Shown here: positions 40,952-52,198 of the stretch, in pieces | Layout: every line of letters starts with the position of its first letter | Numbering within the stretch: position 1 is the first letter of the stretch | Source: Oscillospiraceae bacterium | GTDB lineage: Bacteria; Bacillota; Clostridia; Oscillospirales; Oscillospiraceae | Assembly (NCBI GenBank): GCA_017410075.1 | Contig: JAFQRK010000041.1 | Location: 1 to 52,957, forward strand | Direction: 5' to 3' | Length of the DNA: 52,957 nucleotides | Notes under the pieces: model-generated | The model's database searches: none | Told to the model about the DNA's origin: nothing | The model's input: only the letters and a program-made list of their open reading frames with translations | Translations under genes and position numbers: made by a program

Positions 40952-41652
40952 CGGATCAGAAGGAATTGATCCGCCGCTCGCAGGCCGGGGACAAGCAGGC
41001 GGCAGAGCAGCTGCTGACGGAGAATTCCGGGCTGATCTGGGCGGTGGCGAAGCGCTTTATCGGCAGGGGAACGGATACGGATGATCTGTATCAGCTGGGA
41101 TGCTTGGGCTTTTTGAAGGCGGTTGACGGCTTTGATCTTCAGTACGGCACCCAGTTTTCCACCTATGCAGTGCCGAAAATATCCGGCGAGATCCGACGGT
41201 TTTTGCGTGATGACGGGGCAGTCAAGGTCTCCCGATCCATTAAGGAGCAGGCAGCTGCCATTAAAACAGCGCGCAGTCAGCTGACAGCCACGCTGGGTCG
41301 GGAACCGACAGTTACCGAAGTGTCTGAGCAGACCGGCTTTACCACGGAAGAAATTGCTCTTGCGGAAACGGCGACAGCCGCCACGGAGTCCATCCAGCGA
41401 GAAACCGGAGAGGACGGATTTTCTCTGGAAAATGTTCTGACTGACACAGAATCCGAAGAAAAGCTGGTGGAAAAGATTTCCCTGCGCCAGGCCATCGAGC
41501 GGCTGTCTGAGCAGGAAAAAACGGTGGTAAAGCTGCGTTATTTCCACGGCCTGACCCAGGAACGGGTGGCACGGGTCATCAGCGTCAGTCAGGTGCAGGT
41601 GTCGCGCATTGAAAAGCGGGCGCTTGGCAATCTAAAAAAACTGCTGTTGTGA
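40948..41652 (+). CDS. sigF: Sporulation RNA polymerase sigma factor SigF
   Basis: The first forespore-specific sigma factor. The 234-residue protein has region 2 with DDLYQLGCLGFLKAVDGFD and FSTYAVPKISGEIRRFLRDD, a region 3 segment with LGREPTVTEVSEQTGF, and region 4 helix-turn-helix LTQERVARVISVSQVQVSRIEKRAL. Sigma-F rather than sigma-B is assigned because it is the third gene of spoIIAA-spoIIAB-sigF. The ATG overlaps spoIIAB by four bases. pcrA follows under its own promoter. Confidence 0.96.
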   Translation: MTDQKELIRRSQAGDKQAAEQLLTENSGLIWAVAKRFIGRGTDTDDLYQLGCLGFLKAVDGFDLQYGTQFSTYAVPKISGEIRRFLRDDGAVKVSRSIKEQAAAIKTARSQLTATLGREPTVTEVSEQTGFTTEEIALAETATAATESIQRETGEDGFSLENVLTDTESEEKLVEKISLRQAIERLSEQEKTVVKLRYFHGLTQERVARVISVSQVQVSRIEKRALGNLKKLLL

Positions 41653-41662
41653 ATAATTTTAC

Positions 41663-41691
41663 TTTACCTTTGACAAATTTTGCGGTAAAAT
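41663..41691 (+). promoter_or_regulatory. Sigma-A promoter of pcrA
   Basis: TTTACC (41663-41668), a 17-base spacer and TAAAAT (41686-41691), located directly after sigF and about 30 bases before the pcrA start. It lets pcrA be expressed during growth. Confidence 0.6.
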
Positions 41692-41720
41692 AGAAGCATC
41701 ACAATGTGCAGGTGCCGACT

Positions 41721-44129
41721 ATGACAGAAAGCTACAATCAGAAGTTTATAACTGCGCGGCGAAATTATATCGCCGGTCAGTTTTCAAAATTAAACAATAT
41801 GCAGCAAGAGGCCGTCCTGACTACGGATGGGCCTCTGCTGCTGCTTGCAGGCGCAGGCAGCGGCAAGACCACGGTGCTGATTAATCGCATCGCCAATCTG
41901 ATACGCTTTGGCTGTGCCAGCGACAGCAATTTTGTTCCGGACACAGTTACGGAAGCCGATGTGGATTTTCTGGAGAATTTCCCCGAGAATCCCACCGATT
42001 ATGACCGCCGTCGGGCAGACCTTTTGTGCGCCCTGGAACCGGCTGCACCCTGGAGCATTATTGCCATCACCTTTACAAACAAGGCTGCCAACGAGCTGAA
42101 GGACCGGCTTGCTGCCATGCTGGGCCCTGAGGCGCAGGACATCTGGGCAATGACCTTCCACAGCGCCTGCTGCCGCATTCTGCGCAAGGATATAGACCGT
42201 CTGGGGTATGACCGCAGCTTCACCATTTATGACAGCGCCGATTCCGAGCGGATCATGAAGGATGTGATCCGGGATATGGGCCTGGACGACAAGACTTTTC
42301 CTCCCAAGTATGTTCTGAATATCATCAGCAAGGAAAAGGATAAGCTGGTTTCTCCTGACGATCTTTTGGAGCGCGCAGAAAGCCAGAAGGATCTGAAATT
42401 TTTGCACATTGCCAAGGCGTATAAAAAGTATCAGACCCGGCTGAAGGAAAACAATGCCGTGGATTTTGACGACATTATTGCGCTGACGGTGCGCCTGCTG
42501 CAGCAGCACGAGGATGTGCGCAGATATTATCAAAAGAAATTCCGCTTCGTGCTGGTGGATGAATATCAGGATACCAATCATCTGCAGTTTTTACTTACAG
42601 GGCTGCTGTCCGGCGGCTATGAAAATATCTGCGTTGTTGGCGATGATGACCAGAGTATTTACCGCTTCCGCGGTGCTACCATTGCCAATATTCTGGACTT
42701 TGAAAAGCAGTACCGCGGCGCACGGGTCATCCGGCTGGAGCAGAATTACCGTTCTACCCAGGCGATCCTGAATGCGGCAAACGCTGTGATTGCCCATAAT
42801 CTGGGCAGAAAGGGCAAGCGCCTTTGGACTGCCAACAGCGCCGGCTCGCCGGTGATCGTATATGAAGCCGGGGACGAGGGTGCTGAGGCGAATTTTGTTG
42901 CCGGTCAGATCTTTGCCGGCTCAAAAGGTAAGAATTTCAAAGATTACGCCATTCTCTACCGCACCAATGCCCAGTCCAACGCTCTCGAATATGCCATGAA
43001 GCGCAACGGCATTCCGTACCGGATCATCGGCGGCACCCGGTTCTTTGACCGGGCGGAAATCAAGGATATGCTGTCGTATCTGTGTGTGCTCCACAACCGC
43101 AGCGACGACCTGCGGTTAAAGCGCATCGTCAACAATCCTCCCAGAGGTCTGGGTGCAAAAACCATCGAGACGGCAGAGCGAATGGCTGCTGCAGAGCAGG
43201 TACCGCTGTATAATGTGCTGTGCGATCCCTATTCCTATGCATCCTTGGAAAAGCCTGCCCAGAAAATGCTGCAGTTTGTCAGCATGATAGAGGGGCTGCA
43301 GGAGCTGCTGGATAACGGAATGCCCCTGCCGGAATTTTATGAAGAGCTGATGATCCGCACCGGCTATGCGGATATGCTGAAGGCCAAGGAAACGGAAGAA
43401 AACATCACCCGTCTGGAGAATATCCGGGAATTAAAATCCAGCATTCTGACCTATGTGGAAAACGCGGAAACGCCTACCTTGGCCGGCTTCCTGGAGGAAA
43501 TCTCTCTGTATACGGATATCGAGGAATACAATGAAAACGACGATGCTGTGGTGATGATGACTATGCACTCCAGCAAGGGTCTGGAGTTTCCCCATGTATT
43601 CCTGGTCGGCTTTGAGGACGGTCTGTTTCCCGGCAGCCGCAGTATCGGTGACCAGGAGGAAATGGAGGAGGAGAGGCGGCTATGCTATGTTGCCATTACC
43701 CGCGCAAAGCAGACCCTGACCATTTCCCACGCCAGACAGAGAATGCTATATGGCCGCACCGCAGCCGGCATTCCGTCCCGATTCCTGCAGGAGCTGCCGG
43801 AAACGGATATTGTCCGCAAGGGCCAGCAAGCCCCCAGATCCGGCTATTTTGACAGTGGCTATTCCGGCTGGGAGCGACCCAATTACGGCTATACGCGGCC
43901 TGCTGCCAAGCCCAGCTACAAGCCTGCGGCATCCGCGGTGACAACGCCGAAGCAGCCGGCTCTTGAGCTGAACAAAGGCGATATGGTGCAGCACACGGCC
44001 TTTGGCAAGGGATTGGTGCTGTCGGTGATGAAAATGGGCGGCGATGCACTTCTGGAGATCGCTTTCGATCAGATTGGCACAAAGAAGCTGATGGCGAAAA
44101 CCGCATCCGCACATATGAAAAAACTGTAA
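41721..44129 (+). CDS. pcrA: ATP-dependent DNA helicase PcrA/UvrD with an insertion after Walker A
   Basis: A 3'-5' SF1 helicase for repair and replication-fork clearance. The 802-residue protein has the Q motif LNNMQQEAV and Walker A LAGAGSGKT (43-51). Motif Ia is AITFTNKAA, II VDEYQDTN, III VVGDDDQSIYRFRGA, IV EQNYRST, V MTMHSSKGLEF and VI YVAITRAK. Between Walker A and motif Ia about 40 extra residues (roughly 61-105, with DTVTEADVDFLENFPENP) are inserted compared with Bacillus PcrA. The C-terminal tail ends with the conserved GDMVQHTAFGKGLVLSV. ATG at 41721 is preferred over GTG at 41706 because AGGTG lies before it. yunB and ligA follow. Confidence 0.95.
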   Translation: MTESYNQKFITARRNYIAGQFSKLNNMQQEAVLTTDGPLLLLAGAGSGKTTVLINRIANLIRFGCASDSNFVPDTVTEADVDFLENFPENPTDYDRRRADLLCALEPAAPWSIIAITFTNKAANELKDRLAAMLGPEAQDIWAMTFHSACCRILRKDIDRLGYDRSFTIYDSADSERIMKDVIRDMGLDDKTFPPKYVLNIISKEKDKLVSPDDLLERAESQKDLKFLHIAKAYKKYQTRLKENNAVDFDDIIALTVRLLQQHEDVRRYYQKKFRFVLVDEYQDTNHLQFLLTGLLSGGYENICVVGDDDQSIYRFRGATIANILDFEKQYRGARVIRLEQNYRSTQAILNAANAVIAHNLGRKGKRLWTANSAGSPVIVYEAGDEGAEANFVAGQIFAGSKGKNFKDYAILYRTNAQSNALEYAMKRNGIPYRIIGGTRFFDRAEIKDMLSYLCVLHNRSDDLRLKRIVNNPPRGLGAKTIETAERMAAAEQVPLYNVLCDPYSYASLEKPAQKMLQFVSMIEGLQELLDNGMPLPEFYEELMIRTGYADMLKAKETEENITRLENIRELKSSILTYVENAETPTLAGFLEEISLYTDIEEYNENDDAVVMMTMHSSKGLEFPHVFLVGFEDGLFPGSRSIGDQEEMEEERRLCYVAITRAKQTLTISHARQRMLYGRTAAGIPSRFLQELPETDIVRKGQQAPRSGYFDSGYSGWERPNYGYTRPAAKPSYKPAASAVTTPKQPALELNKGDMVQHTAFGKGLVLSVMKMGGDALLEIAFDQIGTKKLMAKTASAHMKKL

Positions 44130-44149
44130 TTTTCTCACTTTTTTCGCAT

Positions 44150-44173
44150 AAAATCACCTGAGGAGGTGATTTT
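44150..44173 (+). promoter_or_regulatory. Hairpin overlapping the yunB Shine-Dalgarno
   Basis: A perfect 9-bp inverted repeat AAAATCACC/GGTGATTTT with loop TGAGGA contains the AGGAGG (44161-44166) that serves yunB. Its last base touches the GTG start codon. A CATAAAAT box at 44147-44154 resembles a sigma-E -10 element (consensus CATACAMT), with TGTAATT 15 bases upstream as a poor -35. The hairpin may also weakly terminate pcrA transcripts. Confidence 0.45.
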
Positions 44174-46772
<2,599 letters not shown>

Positions 46773-46782
46773 GGAGATAAAG

Positions 46783-47868
46783 ATGAAAAAGAAGCTTGGT
46801 TTTGGCCTGATGCGCCTGCCGCTGACAGACCCGAACAATAACGGCAGCGTAGATATCGAGTTGCTGAAAAAGATGGTGGATGTGTATCTGCAGCGGGGAT
46901 TTACCTATTTTGATACCGCATGGATGTACTGTGACGGAAAAAGCGAATGCGCTGTGAAAGAGGTGCTGACCCAGCGCTATCCCAGAGATGCGTTTACCGT
47001 CACCTCCAAATTGCCCAACGGTCCGCTGAACACACTGGAGGATCGGGATCGGATCTTCAACGAACAGCTGCGGAAAACCGGCCTTGCGTATTTCGATTAC
47101 TATCTTCTGCATGCCATCGGCACTCAGAATATCGACCGCTTTAACCAGTTCGACTGCTTTAACTGGCTGATGGAAAAAAAGAAGCAGGGTCTGGCCAAAA
47201 AGATCGGCTTTTCCTTCCACGGAACGCCGGAACTTCTGGAGCAGCTGCTGAGCAAATATCCACAGCTGGATGTTGTACAGCTGCAGATCAACTATCTGGA
47301 CTGGGAGAACGACAAGGTTTGCTCCCGCGCCTGCCATGAGATCGCTGTGCGCCACGGAAAGCAGATCATCATTATGGAGCCCGTCCGTGGCGGTGCGCTG
47401 GCGGATGTGCCCGCCAATGTAAAGATGATGTTCAAGAATGCTGACAGCGATATGTCCGTTGCTTCCTGGGCGATCCGGTTTGCTGCCAGTCTTGACAATG
47501 TCATGATGGTACTGAGTGGTATGAGCAACCTGGAGCAGGTGCTGGACAATACCGACTATATGCAGGATTTTAAGCCTCTGAACCCGGATGAAATGCAGAT
47601 GGCGCTGCTGGCCGGTCGGGTCATCAGCGGTCAGGCGGAGATCGCCTGCACCGGCTGTTCCTACTGCACAGAGCGTTGTCCCAAGAACATTGCGATTCCC
47701 CAGTATTTCAGCGCATTCAACAAAAAGGATAAGGAACATTATCTTGCCTTGACCCAGAATTTCGGCAAGGCATCGGACTGCATCCGTTGCGGACAATGCG
47801 AAAAGGCCTGCCCGCAGCTGCTGCCGATCCGCGGATATTTGGAATCTGTAGCAGAGCGGTTTGAATAA
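46783..47868 (+). CDS. Aldo/keto reductase with C-terminal 4Fe-4S ferredoxin domain
   Basis: A 361-residue oxidoreductase. The N-terminal TIM barrel begins KLGFGLMRLPL and has FDTAWMYCDGKSE (catalytic Tyr region), TSKLPN (catalytic Lys) and DYYLLHAIG. The C-terminal part carries two cluster motifs, CTGCSYCTERCPKNIAI and CIRCGQCEKACPQ, typical of the clostridial aldo/keto reductases linked to ferredoxin. The substrate is unknown. ATG follows AAGGAGATAAAG. It may be co-transcribed with ligA and is followed by a terminator. Confidence 0.92.
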   Translation: MKKKLGFGLMRLPLTDPNNNGSVDIELLKKMVDVYLQRGFTYFDTAWMYCDGKSECAVKEVLTQRYPRDAFTVTSKLPNGPLNTLEDRDRIFNEQLRKTGLAYFDYYLLHAIGTQNIDRFNQFDCFNWLMEKKKQGLAKKIGFSFHGTPELLEQLLSKYPQLDVVQLQINYLDWENDKVCSRACHEIAVRHGKQIIIMEPVRGGALADVPANVKMMFKNADSDMSVASWAIRFAASLDNVMMVLSGMSNLEQVLDNTDYMQDFKPLNPDEMQMALLAGRVISGQAEIACTGCSYCTERCPKNIAIPQYFSAFNKKDKEHYLALTQNFGKASDCIRCGQCEKACPQLLPIRGYLESVAERFE

Positions 47869-47880
47869 GTGGATATGAAA

Positions 47881-47906
47881 AACCCCGCCGTAGATACGGC
47901 GGGGTT
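47881..47906. terminator. Bidirectional terminator
   Basis: A perfect stem AACCCCGCCGTA/TACGGCGGGGTT with almost no loop (effectively GTAGATAC at the tip) between the convergent aldo/keto reductase and the small Cys-rich protein gene. The plus strand continues TGCATTTTAC and the minus strand TTTCATATC. Confidence 0.7.
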
Positions 47907-47912
47907 TGCATT

Positions 47913-48119
47913 TTACAGTACAAAGTCCGATTGCTGGTATTGTTCAAAGTCAGGTGCTTTTGGCTTCAGAGGGACGCGCTTGGTAGGATCATAGCGGAAT
48001 TTTCTGCACTTTTCCCGGGTGACAACGCCCTTTTTGGCGCACAGAGTCTGCTGACCTTCCAGCTTTGTTCCATACAGACAATAGGCGCAGGAACGCGCGA
48101 TTTTCTTCTTAAAAAGCAT
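47913..48119 (-). CDS. Small basic Cys-rich hypothetical protein (68 aa)
   Basis: A 68-residue soluble protein not assigned to a named family. The N-terminal half has four cysteines in the order CAYC-x12-C-x9-C (C11, C14, C27, C37) within ARSCAYCLYGTKL, LCAKKGVV and EKCRKFRYDP, compatible with a small zinc finger. The C-terminal half is proline- and lysine-rich, then ends FEQYQQSDFVL. ATG at 48119 follows AAGGAGGGAAAC, a strong ribosome-binding site that supports a real gene. A TATAAT hexamer at 48147-48142 could be its -10 element, but the -35 is weak. Confidence 0.7.
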   Translation of the reverse strand: MLFKKKIARSCAYCLYGTKLEGQQTLCAKKGVVTREKCRKFRYDPTKRVPLKPKAPDFEQYQQSDFVL

Positions 48120-48142
48120 AAGTTTCCCTCCTTACCGGATCA

Positions 48143-49144
48143 TTATACACCAACAAGCGGGGAAATGCTACACCTTTTTTGCTTTTTGTGCAGAAACTTG
48201 ACTGTAACGGCGATGACAATCAGCAGGACGATCCAGAGAAGCACCGGAAATCCCACGGATTTTGCCGCCAGGATCGAGGATAGAAGAACGCATAGAAGCG
48301 TCTGCAGCACCTTGCCGATGTAATACTGCTTCAGGTTTAATCCGTCGGTCACAGAGGCTGTCTGCATACATACACACATCCCCCCAAAGGCCAGCATTGC
48401 AGAGCAAAGCACAAAGCGAAGTCCCTCGTTGTTGATCCTTTGCAGATCGCAGCATCCGTTGGAAAGCTCAAGAAAGCCGGTTATGGCGACTTGAACAGGT
48501 ACGGGCAGCAGCCATAGCAGCCACAGCTCGAGAAATGTAATGATAACGCGAAATAGAATGATCCAGCCGCATACACCGGCCATGATCCGCAGGCTGCGCT
48601 GTAGGGCATCTGCAAGCGTCATAGGTTTTCCTGGCGTCAGGACAGCGGCTGCCGATGATCTGCCGGGAAGCAGCAAAGCCACCAGAAACGCAGACAGAAG
48701 ATGGATGCCCCAAAGTGCCCAAACTGTGCTGCTGGCAGTAAATTTTCCTGCAATGATCCCGAATAAAAACGCCGGGCCTGCCAGATTACAGAATGCAAGC
48801 ATCTGCTGCGCATTCCGTTTTGATACAGCGCCGTCCCGATATGCCTGCGCTACGCATTGTGCGCCGGCAGGATAGCCGCCCAGCATCCCTACAAGGAGCA
48901 GGGACTCCGTTCCTTTTGCTATGCCGAGGAGCCTTCCCAGGGGCCGCAAAAAGGGGATGTTTTCCCCAACCGTTGCAGAGGTCAGCAGTATTGACAGCAC
49001 GAAGAAGGGCAGCAGCGACGGGATCACCGTCCGCAGGCAAAGCTCCAGACCGCGGGATGCTCCCACAAGCGCCGTTTTTGTGTCCAGGATCAGAATCAGC
49101 AGCCCCACGGCGGCTGGGATGCCTGTCCGTAATTTGCGCATCAT
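48143..49144 (-). CDS. ylbJ: Sporulation integral membrane protein YlbJ
   Basis: YlbJ is a sigma-E-controlled membrane protein needed for spore cortex formation in Bacillus. The 333-residue protein is almost entirely hydrophobic with about eight helices. The family is recognised by GLELCLRTVIPSLLPFFVL near the N-terminus and by GMLGGYPAGAQCVAQAYRDG followed by FCNLAGPAFLFGIIAG. This places it in the nucleoside-recognition (Gate) superfamily. ATG at 49144 follows GAGGTGATACG. It is divergent from yqfC, another sigma-E gene, over 74 bases. Confidence 0.85.
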   Translation of the reverse strand: MMRKLRTGIPAAVGLLILILDTKTALVGASRGLELCLRTVIPSLLPFFVLSILLTSATVGENIPFLRPLGRLLGIAKGTESLLLVGMLGGYPAGAQCVAQAYRDGAVSKRNAQQMLAFCNLAGPAFLFGIIAGKFTASSTVWALWGIHLLSAFLVALLLPGRSSAAAVLTPGKPMTLADALQRSLRIMAGVCGWIILFRVIITFLELWLLWLLPVPVQVAITGFLELSNGCCDLQRINNEGLRFVLCSAMLAFGGMCVCMQTASVTDGLNLKQYYIGKVLQTLLCVLLSSILAAKSVGFPVLLWIVLLIVIAVTVKFLHKKQKRCSISPLVGV

Positions 49145-49169
49145 AGCGTATCACCTCAAAAGAATCTAT

Positions 49170-49198
49170 GCAATCGCGGGCAAGTCCATTCATATACT
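49170..49198 (+). promoter_or_regulatory. Candidate sigma-E promoter of yqfC-yqfD
   Basis: CATATACT at 49191-49198 matches seven of eight positions of the sigma-E -10 consensus CATACAMT. GCAATC at 49170-49175, 15 bases upstream, is a partial -35 match. The position, about 20 bases before the yqfC start, and the known sigma-E control of yqfCD in Bacillus support it. Confidence 0.4.
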
Positions 49199-49218
49199 TT
49201 CGCAAAGGAGGATGTGAA

Positions 49219-49497
49219 ATGGAAAAGCGTTTTATGGAACGGGTCACAGCTGCCGCAGATCTGCAGGATGAGCCGATCCCAGGCCTGCCGCTGGTGGAGA
49301 TTGCAGGTGACAGACGGGTGCTGATCGAGCATCATCGGGGCGTTACCCAGTATGGCAGCTGCTGCATCAGTGTCCGGGTGAAATTCGGCACTGTGGTCAT
49401 TTCCGGCAGTCATCTGGAATTGGCGCGAATGACCGCTCAGCAGCTGATCATAACCGGAAAAATAGACTGCGTACAGCTGGAAAGGAGCGGACAGTAA
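49219..49497 (+). CDS. yqfC: Sporulation protein YqfC (YabP/YqfC family)
   Basis: A 92-residue protein of the YabP/YqfC family, expressed in the mother cell and conserved in all spore formers. The signature is PLVEIAGDRRVLIEHHRGVT (about 25-44), followed by a strand-rich region ISVRVKFGTVVISGSHLEL and the end QLIITGKIDCVQLE. ATG at 49219 follows AAAGGAGGATG; the open frame upstream lacks a site. It overlaps yqfD by one base, the standard pair. Confidence 0.9.
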   Translation: MEKRFMERVTAAADLQDEPIPGLPLVEIAGDRRVLIEHHRGVTQYGSCCISVRVKFGTVVISGSHLELARMTAQQLIITGKIDCVQLERSGQ

Positions 49498-50675
49498 TGG
49501 ATCTGTGGAAATCTTTAAACGGAATGGTTCAGATCGAACTGACCAGCGCCGATCCTGCTGCGGCTATCTCCCAGATCAATACCGCCGGGATCGGGATCTA
49601 TGGCGCAAAACGGGAGGATGGGGACATCGTCAGCCGTTTCCGCATACGGCGGCAGGATATGAAGAAGCTCAGAGCTCTGGCGGAAAAACGGGGCTATGAT
49701 GTAACCGTTTCCCGTAAAAGCGGCATATACTGGATCGCAAAGAGATTGCTTCACAGGCCGGTTTTGACGGTGGGAGCTTTGCTGTTTCTTGTGATCGCGA
49801 TGTATCTTCCCACCAGGGTTTTTTTCTTTGAGATCGAAGGTAACACAACCATTCCGACGCGGCTGATCCTGGAAAAATGCAGCCAGTGCGGCATTTCCTT
49901 TGGCGCATCGCGCCGGGAGGTCAGAAGCGAAAAAATGAAAAACGCCCTGCTGCAGGCCATACCGGAGCTGCAGTGGGCCGGGATCAATACCTCCGGCTGC
50001 ACCGCTACCATCACTGTTCGTGAGCGGACACCTTCCCAGCTGCCACAGCAGGAATGCGGTGTGAGCAGCATTGTGGCAGCCCGTGACGGGGTGGTTACCC
50101 AGATCGTTGCAACAAACGGAAATCCCGTATGTAAGGTTGGTCAGGCGGTGAAGGCAGGGGAGATCCTGATATCCGGTTACACCGATTGCGGCATCATCAT
50201 TCAGGCAACCCGGGCGGAAGGGGAGGTTTACGCCGCTACAAATCGCGCAATATCGGCAGTTTCACCGTTAAATTGGCGATCCAAAGGAACAAAAATCGCC
50301 TCCGAGAAAAAATATTCCGTAATTATCGGAAAAAAACGGATAAATTTCTACAAAGGTAGTGGAATTTCCGATACAACTTGTGATAAAATGTATGAGGAAA
50401 GCTATATAACGCTACCGGGCGGCTTTCGTCTGCCGGTTATCATCGTAACAGAGACCTATTATTACTACGAGGATGTACCGGTTACGCTGCAGACGCCGGA
50501 TATGTCCGGCTTTGCACGGCGGTATCTGCAAAATCAGATGATCGCCGGTACTGTGACATCCTGTCAGGAGGACGGATGGACAGAGGATGGAATATACAGA
50601 TTCCAAGGAAATTATGCCTGTGCCGAGATGATCGGCAGGGTTAGAAGTGAGGAGACCGTAAAACCTTATGAGTAA
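49497..50675 (+). CDS. yqfD: Sporulation protein YqfD
   Basis: YqfD is a mother-cell membrane protein required for sporulation. The 392-residue protein has a cytoplasmic N-terminal domain (about 1-85, VQIELTSADPAAAISQINTAGI), one membrane helix (about 90-110, VLTVGALLFLVIAMYLPTRV) and a long outer region. The outer region has a POTRA-like segment beginning FFEIEGNTTIP and a beta-rich part with ARDGVVTQIVATNGNPVCKVG and VKAGEILISGYT. ATG overlaps the yqfC stop. Its end overlaps phoH by eight bases. Confidence 0.92.
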   Translation: MDLWKSLNGMVQIELTSADPAAAISQINTAGIGIYGAKREDGDIVSRFRIRRQDMKKLRALAEKRGYDVTVSRKSGIYWIAKRLLHRPVLTVGALLFLVIAMYLPTRVFFFEIEGNTTIPTRLILEKCSQCGISFGASRREVRSEKMKNALLQAIPELQWAGINTSGCTATITVRERTPSQLPQQECGVSSIVAARDGVVTQIVATNGNPVCKVGQAVKAGEILISGYTDCGIIIQATRAEGEVYAATNRAISAVSPLNWRSKGTKIASEKKYSVIIGKKRINFYKGSGISDTTCDKMYEESYITLPGGFRLPVIIVTETYYYYEDVPVTLQTPDMSGFARRYLQNQMIAGTVTSCQEDGWTEDGIYRFQGNYACAEMIGRVRSEETVKPYE

Positions 50676-51681
50676 TATGATTGAGCGGATCGTGAATGCG
50701 GAGCGGGTGGAAGATCTAATCGCCGTATTCGGCTCTTTTGATGAGAATATCAAGCGGATCGAGGAAAGCCTGGGGGTTTCTATCGTCAACCGCGGTACGG
50801 AGCTGAAAGTCAGCGGCGAGGCAGAAGCTGCCGATAAGGCTGCCCGAACCCTGGAAGGACTGCTGTCTCTGGCTGCAAAAGGGGAGACCATTGATGAGCA
50901 GCGGGTGCGCTATCTGATCACCCTGGTGCAGGAGGGCAACGATGCTCTGGTTGCAAAGATGGCCAAGGATGTTGTCTGCATCACCGCCAAGGGCAAGCCC
51001 ATCAAGGCGAAGACCGTGGGTCAGCAGGACTATATGAAGGCCATTCAGAACAATACCGTCACCATTGGCGTTGGCCCTGCAGGTACCGGTAAGACATATC
51101 TGGCGGTGGCAGCCGCCGTGGCTGCTTTCCGTGAAAGGACGGTCAATCGCATTATCCTGACCCGGCCTGCGGTGGAGGCAGGTGAGCGGTTGGGCTTCCT
51201 GCCCGGCGATCTGCAGAATAAGGTGGATCCGTACCTGCGTCCGCTTTACGATGCACTGTATGATATGCTGGGTGCGGAAACCTTCCAGAAATATCAGGAA
51301 CGGGGCTCCATCGAGGTTGCACCCCTGGCGTATATGAGAGGCCGCACTCTGGACGACAGCTTTATCATCCTGGATGAAGCCCAGAATACCACCCGGGAGC
51401 AGATGAAAATGTTTTTGACCCGTTTGGGTTTTGGTTCCAAGATCGTCATTACCGGCGATGTGACACAGATCGATCTGCCGGACGATAAGATCTCCGGTCT
51501 GAAGGATGCGGTACGGGTTCTGGAGGGGGTCAAGGACATCGCTGTTTGCAGGCTGACCTCTGCCGATGTTGTCCGCCACGCGTTGGTGCAGCAGATCATC
51601 AATGCCTATGAAAAGGCTGAAAAGAAGAAGGAAGAACAAAGAAGCGGTAAAAATTACCCGGGAAATCAAAGGAAGAAATAA
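50668..51681 (+). CDS. phoH: PhoH family ATPase
   Basis: A cytoplasmic ATPase related to the RNA helicase/nuclease-linked PhoH proteins; its role is unsettled but its neighbour ybeY points to rRNA or RNA metabolism. The 337-residue protein has an N-terminal KH-like region (about 20-75), Walker A GVGPAGTGKTYLAV, the GFLPGDLQNKVDPYLRPLYDAL motif and Walker B FIILDEAQNTT, then TRLGFGSKIVITGDVTQIDLP. The tail is rich in K and E. ATG lies within the end of yqfD. The order yqfC-yqfD-phoH-ybeY is classic for spore formers. Confidence 0.95.
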   Translation: MSNMIERIVNAERVEDLIAVFGSFDENIKRIEESLGVSIVNRGTELKVSGEAEAADKAARTLEGLLSLAAKGETIDEQRVRYLITLVQEGNDALVAKMAKDVVCITAKGKPIKAKTVGQQDYMKAIQNNTVTIGVGPAGTGKTYLAVAAAVAAFRERTVNRIILTRPAVEAGERLGFLPGDLQNKVDPYLRPLYDALYDMLGAETFQKYQERGSIEVAPLAYMRGRTLDDSFIILDEAQNTTREQMKMFLTRLGFGSKIVITGDVTQIDLPDDKISGLKDAVRVLEGVKDIAVCRLTSADVVRHALVQQIINAYEKAEKKKEEQRSGKNYPGNQRKK

Positions 51682-51682
51682 T

Positions 51683-52186
51683 ATGCGTACAAAGATCAAT
51701 ATTACCTTTTCCGTTTTCACCATAAAACAGCCCTTGGTGGCAGCGGTGATCAAAAAGTGCATCGAAACCGCGTTGGCGGCTGAGTCTGTAACTGCGCCCT
51801 GCGAGATCAATGTCCTGGTGACAGATGACAAGGGAATTCACGCTATCAATAAAGCCAGCCGGGATATTGACCGCCCCACCGATGTGCTGAGCTTTCCCAT
51901 GTTTTCTCTGACACCCGGGCAGCCCCCGGAGGACTGGACGGAATTCCTGGATCCGGAAACCGGACTTTGCCCCCTGGGCGATATGTGCATCAGTCTGCAG
52001 CGGGCAACTGCCCAGGCAAAGGAATTCGGTCACAGCGCCCGCAGAGAGGTTGGCTATCTGACCATCCATTCTGTGCTGCATCTTTTGGGCTATGACCATT
52101 TGGATGAAGGCGAGCAGAAAAAACAGATGCGGGAAAGGGAAGAGATCATTGCAGCAATGATCCCCGGTATGAGCCGCGAAAAATAA
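51683..52186 (+). CDS. ybeY: Endoribonuclease YbeY (rRNA maturation factor)
   Basis: YbeY is a zinc-dependent endoribonuclease acting in 16S rRNA 3'-end maturation and ribosome quality control. The 167-residue protein has INVLVTDDKGIHAINKASRD, the RPTDVLSFPM motif and the zinc-binding H-x3-H-x5-H signature HSVLHLLGYDH. The ATG at 51683, behind GGAAGAAA, starts the conserved region; the frame runs upstream within phoH, but those codons are shadow sequence. The gene starts one base after phoH. Confidence 0.95.
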   Translation: MRTKINITFSVFTIKQPLVAAVIKKCIETALAAESVTAPCEINVLVTDDKGIHAINKASRDIDRPTDVLSFPMFSLTPGQPPEDWTEFLDPETGLCPLGDMCISLQRATAQAKEFGHSARREVGYLTIHSVLHLLGYDHLDEGEQKKQMREREEIIAAMIPGMSREK

Positions 52187-52198
52187 CGGAGAAAGCCT

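Noticed and set aside
41669..41691. TTGACA at 41670 paired with TAAAAT as pcrA promoter
   Set aside because: The spacing would be only 10 bases; TTTACC at 17 bases fits better.
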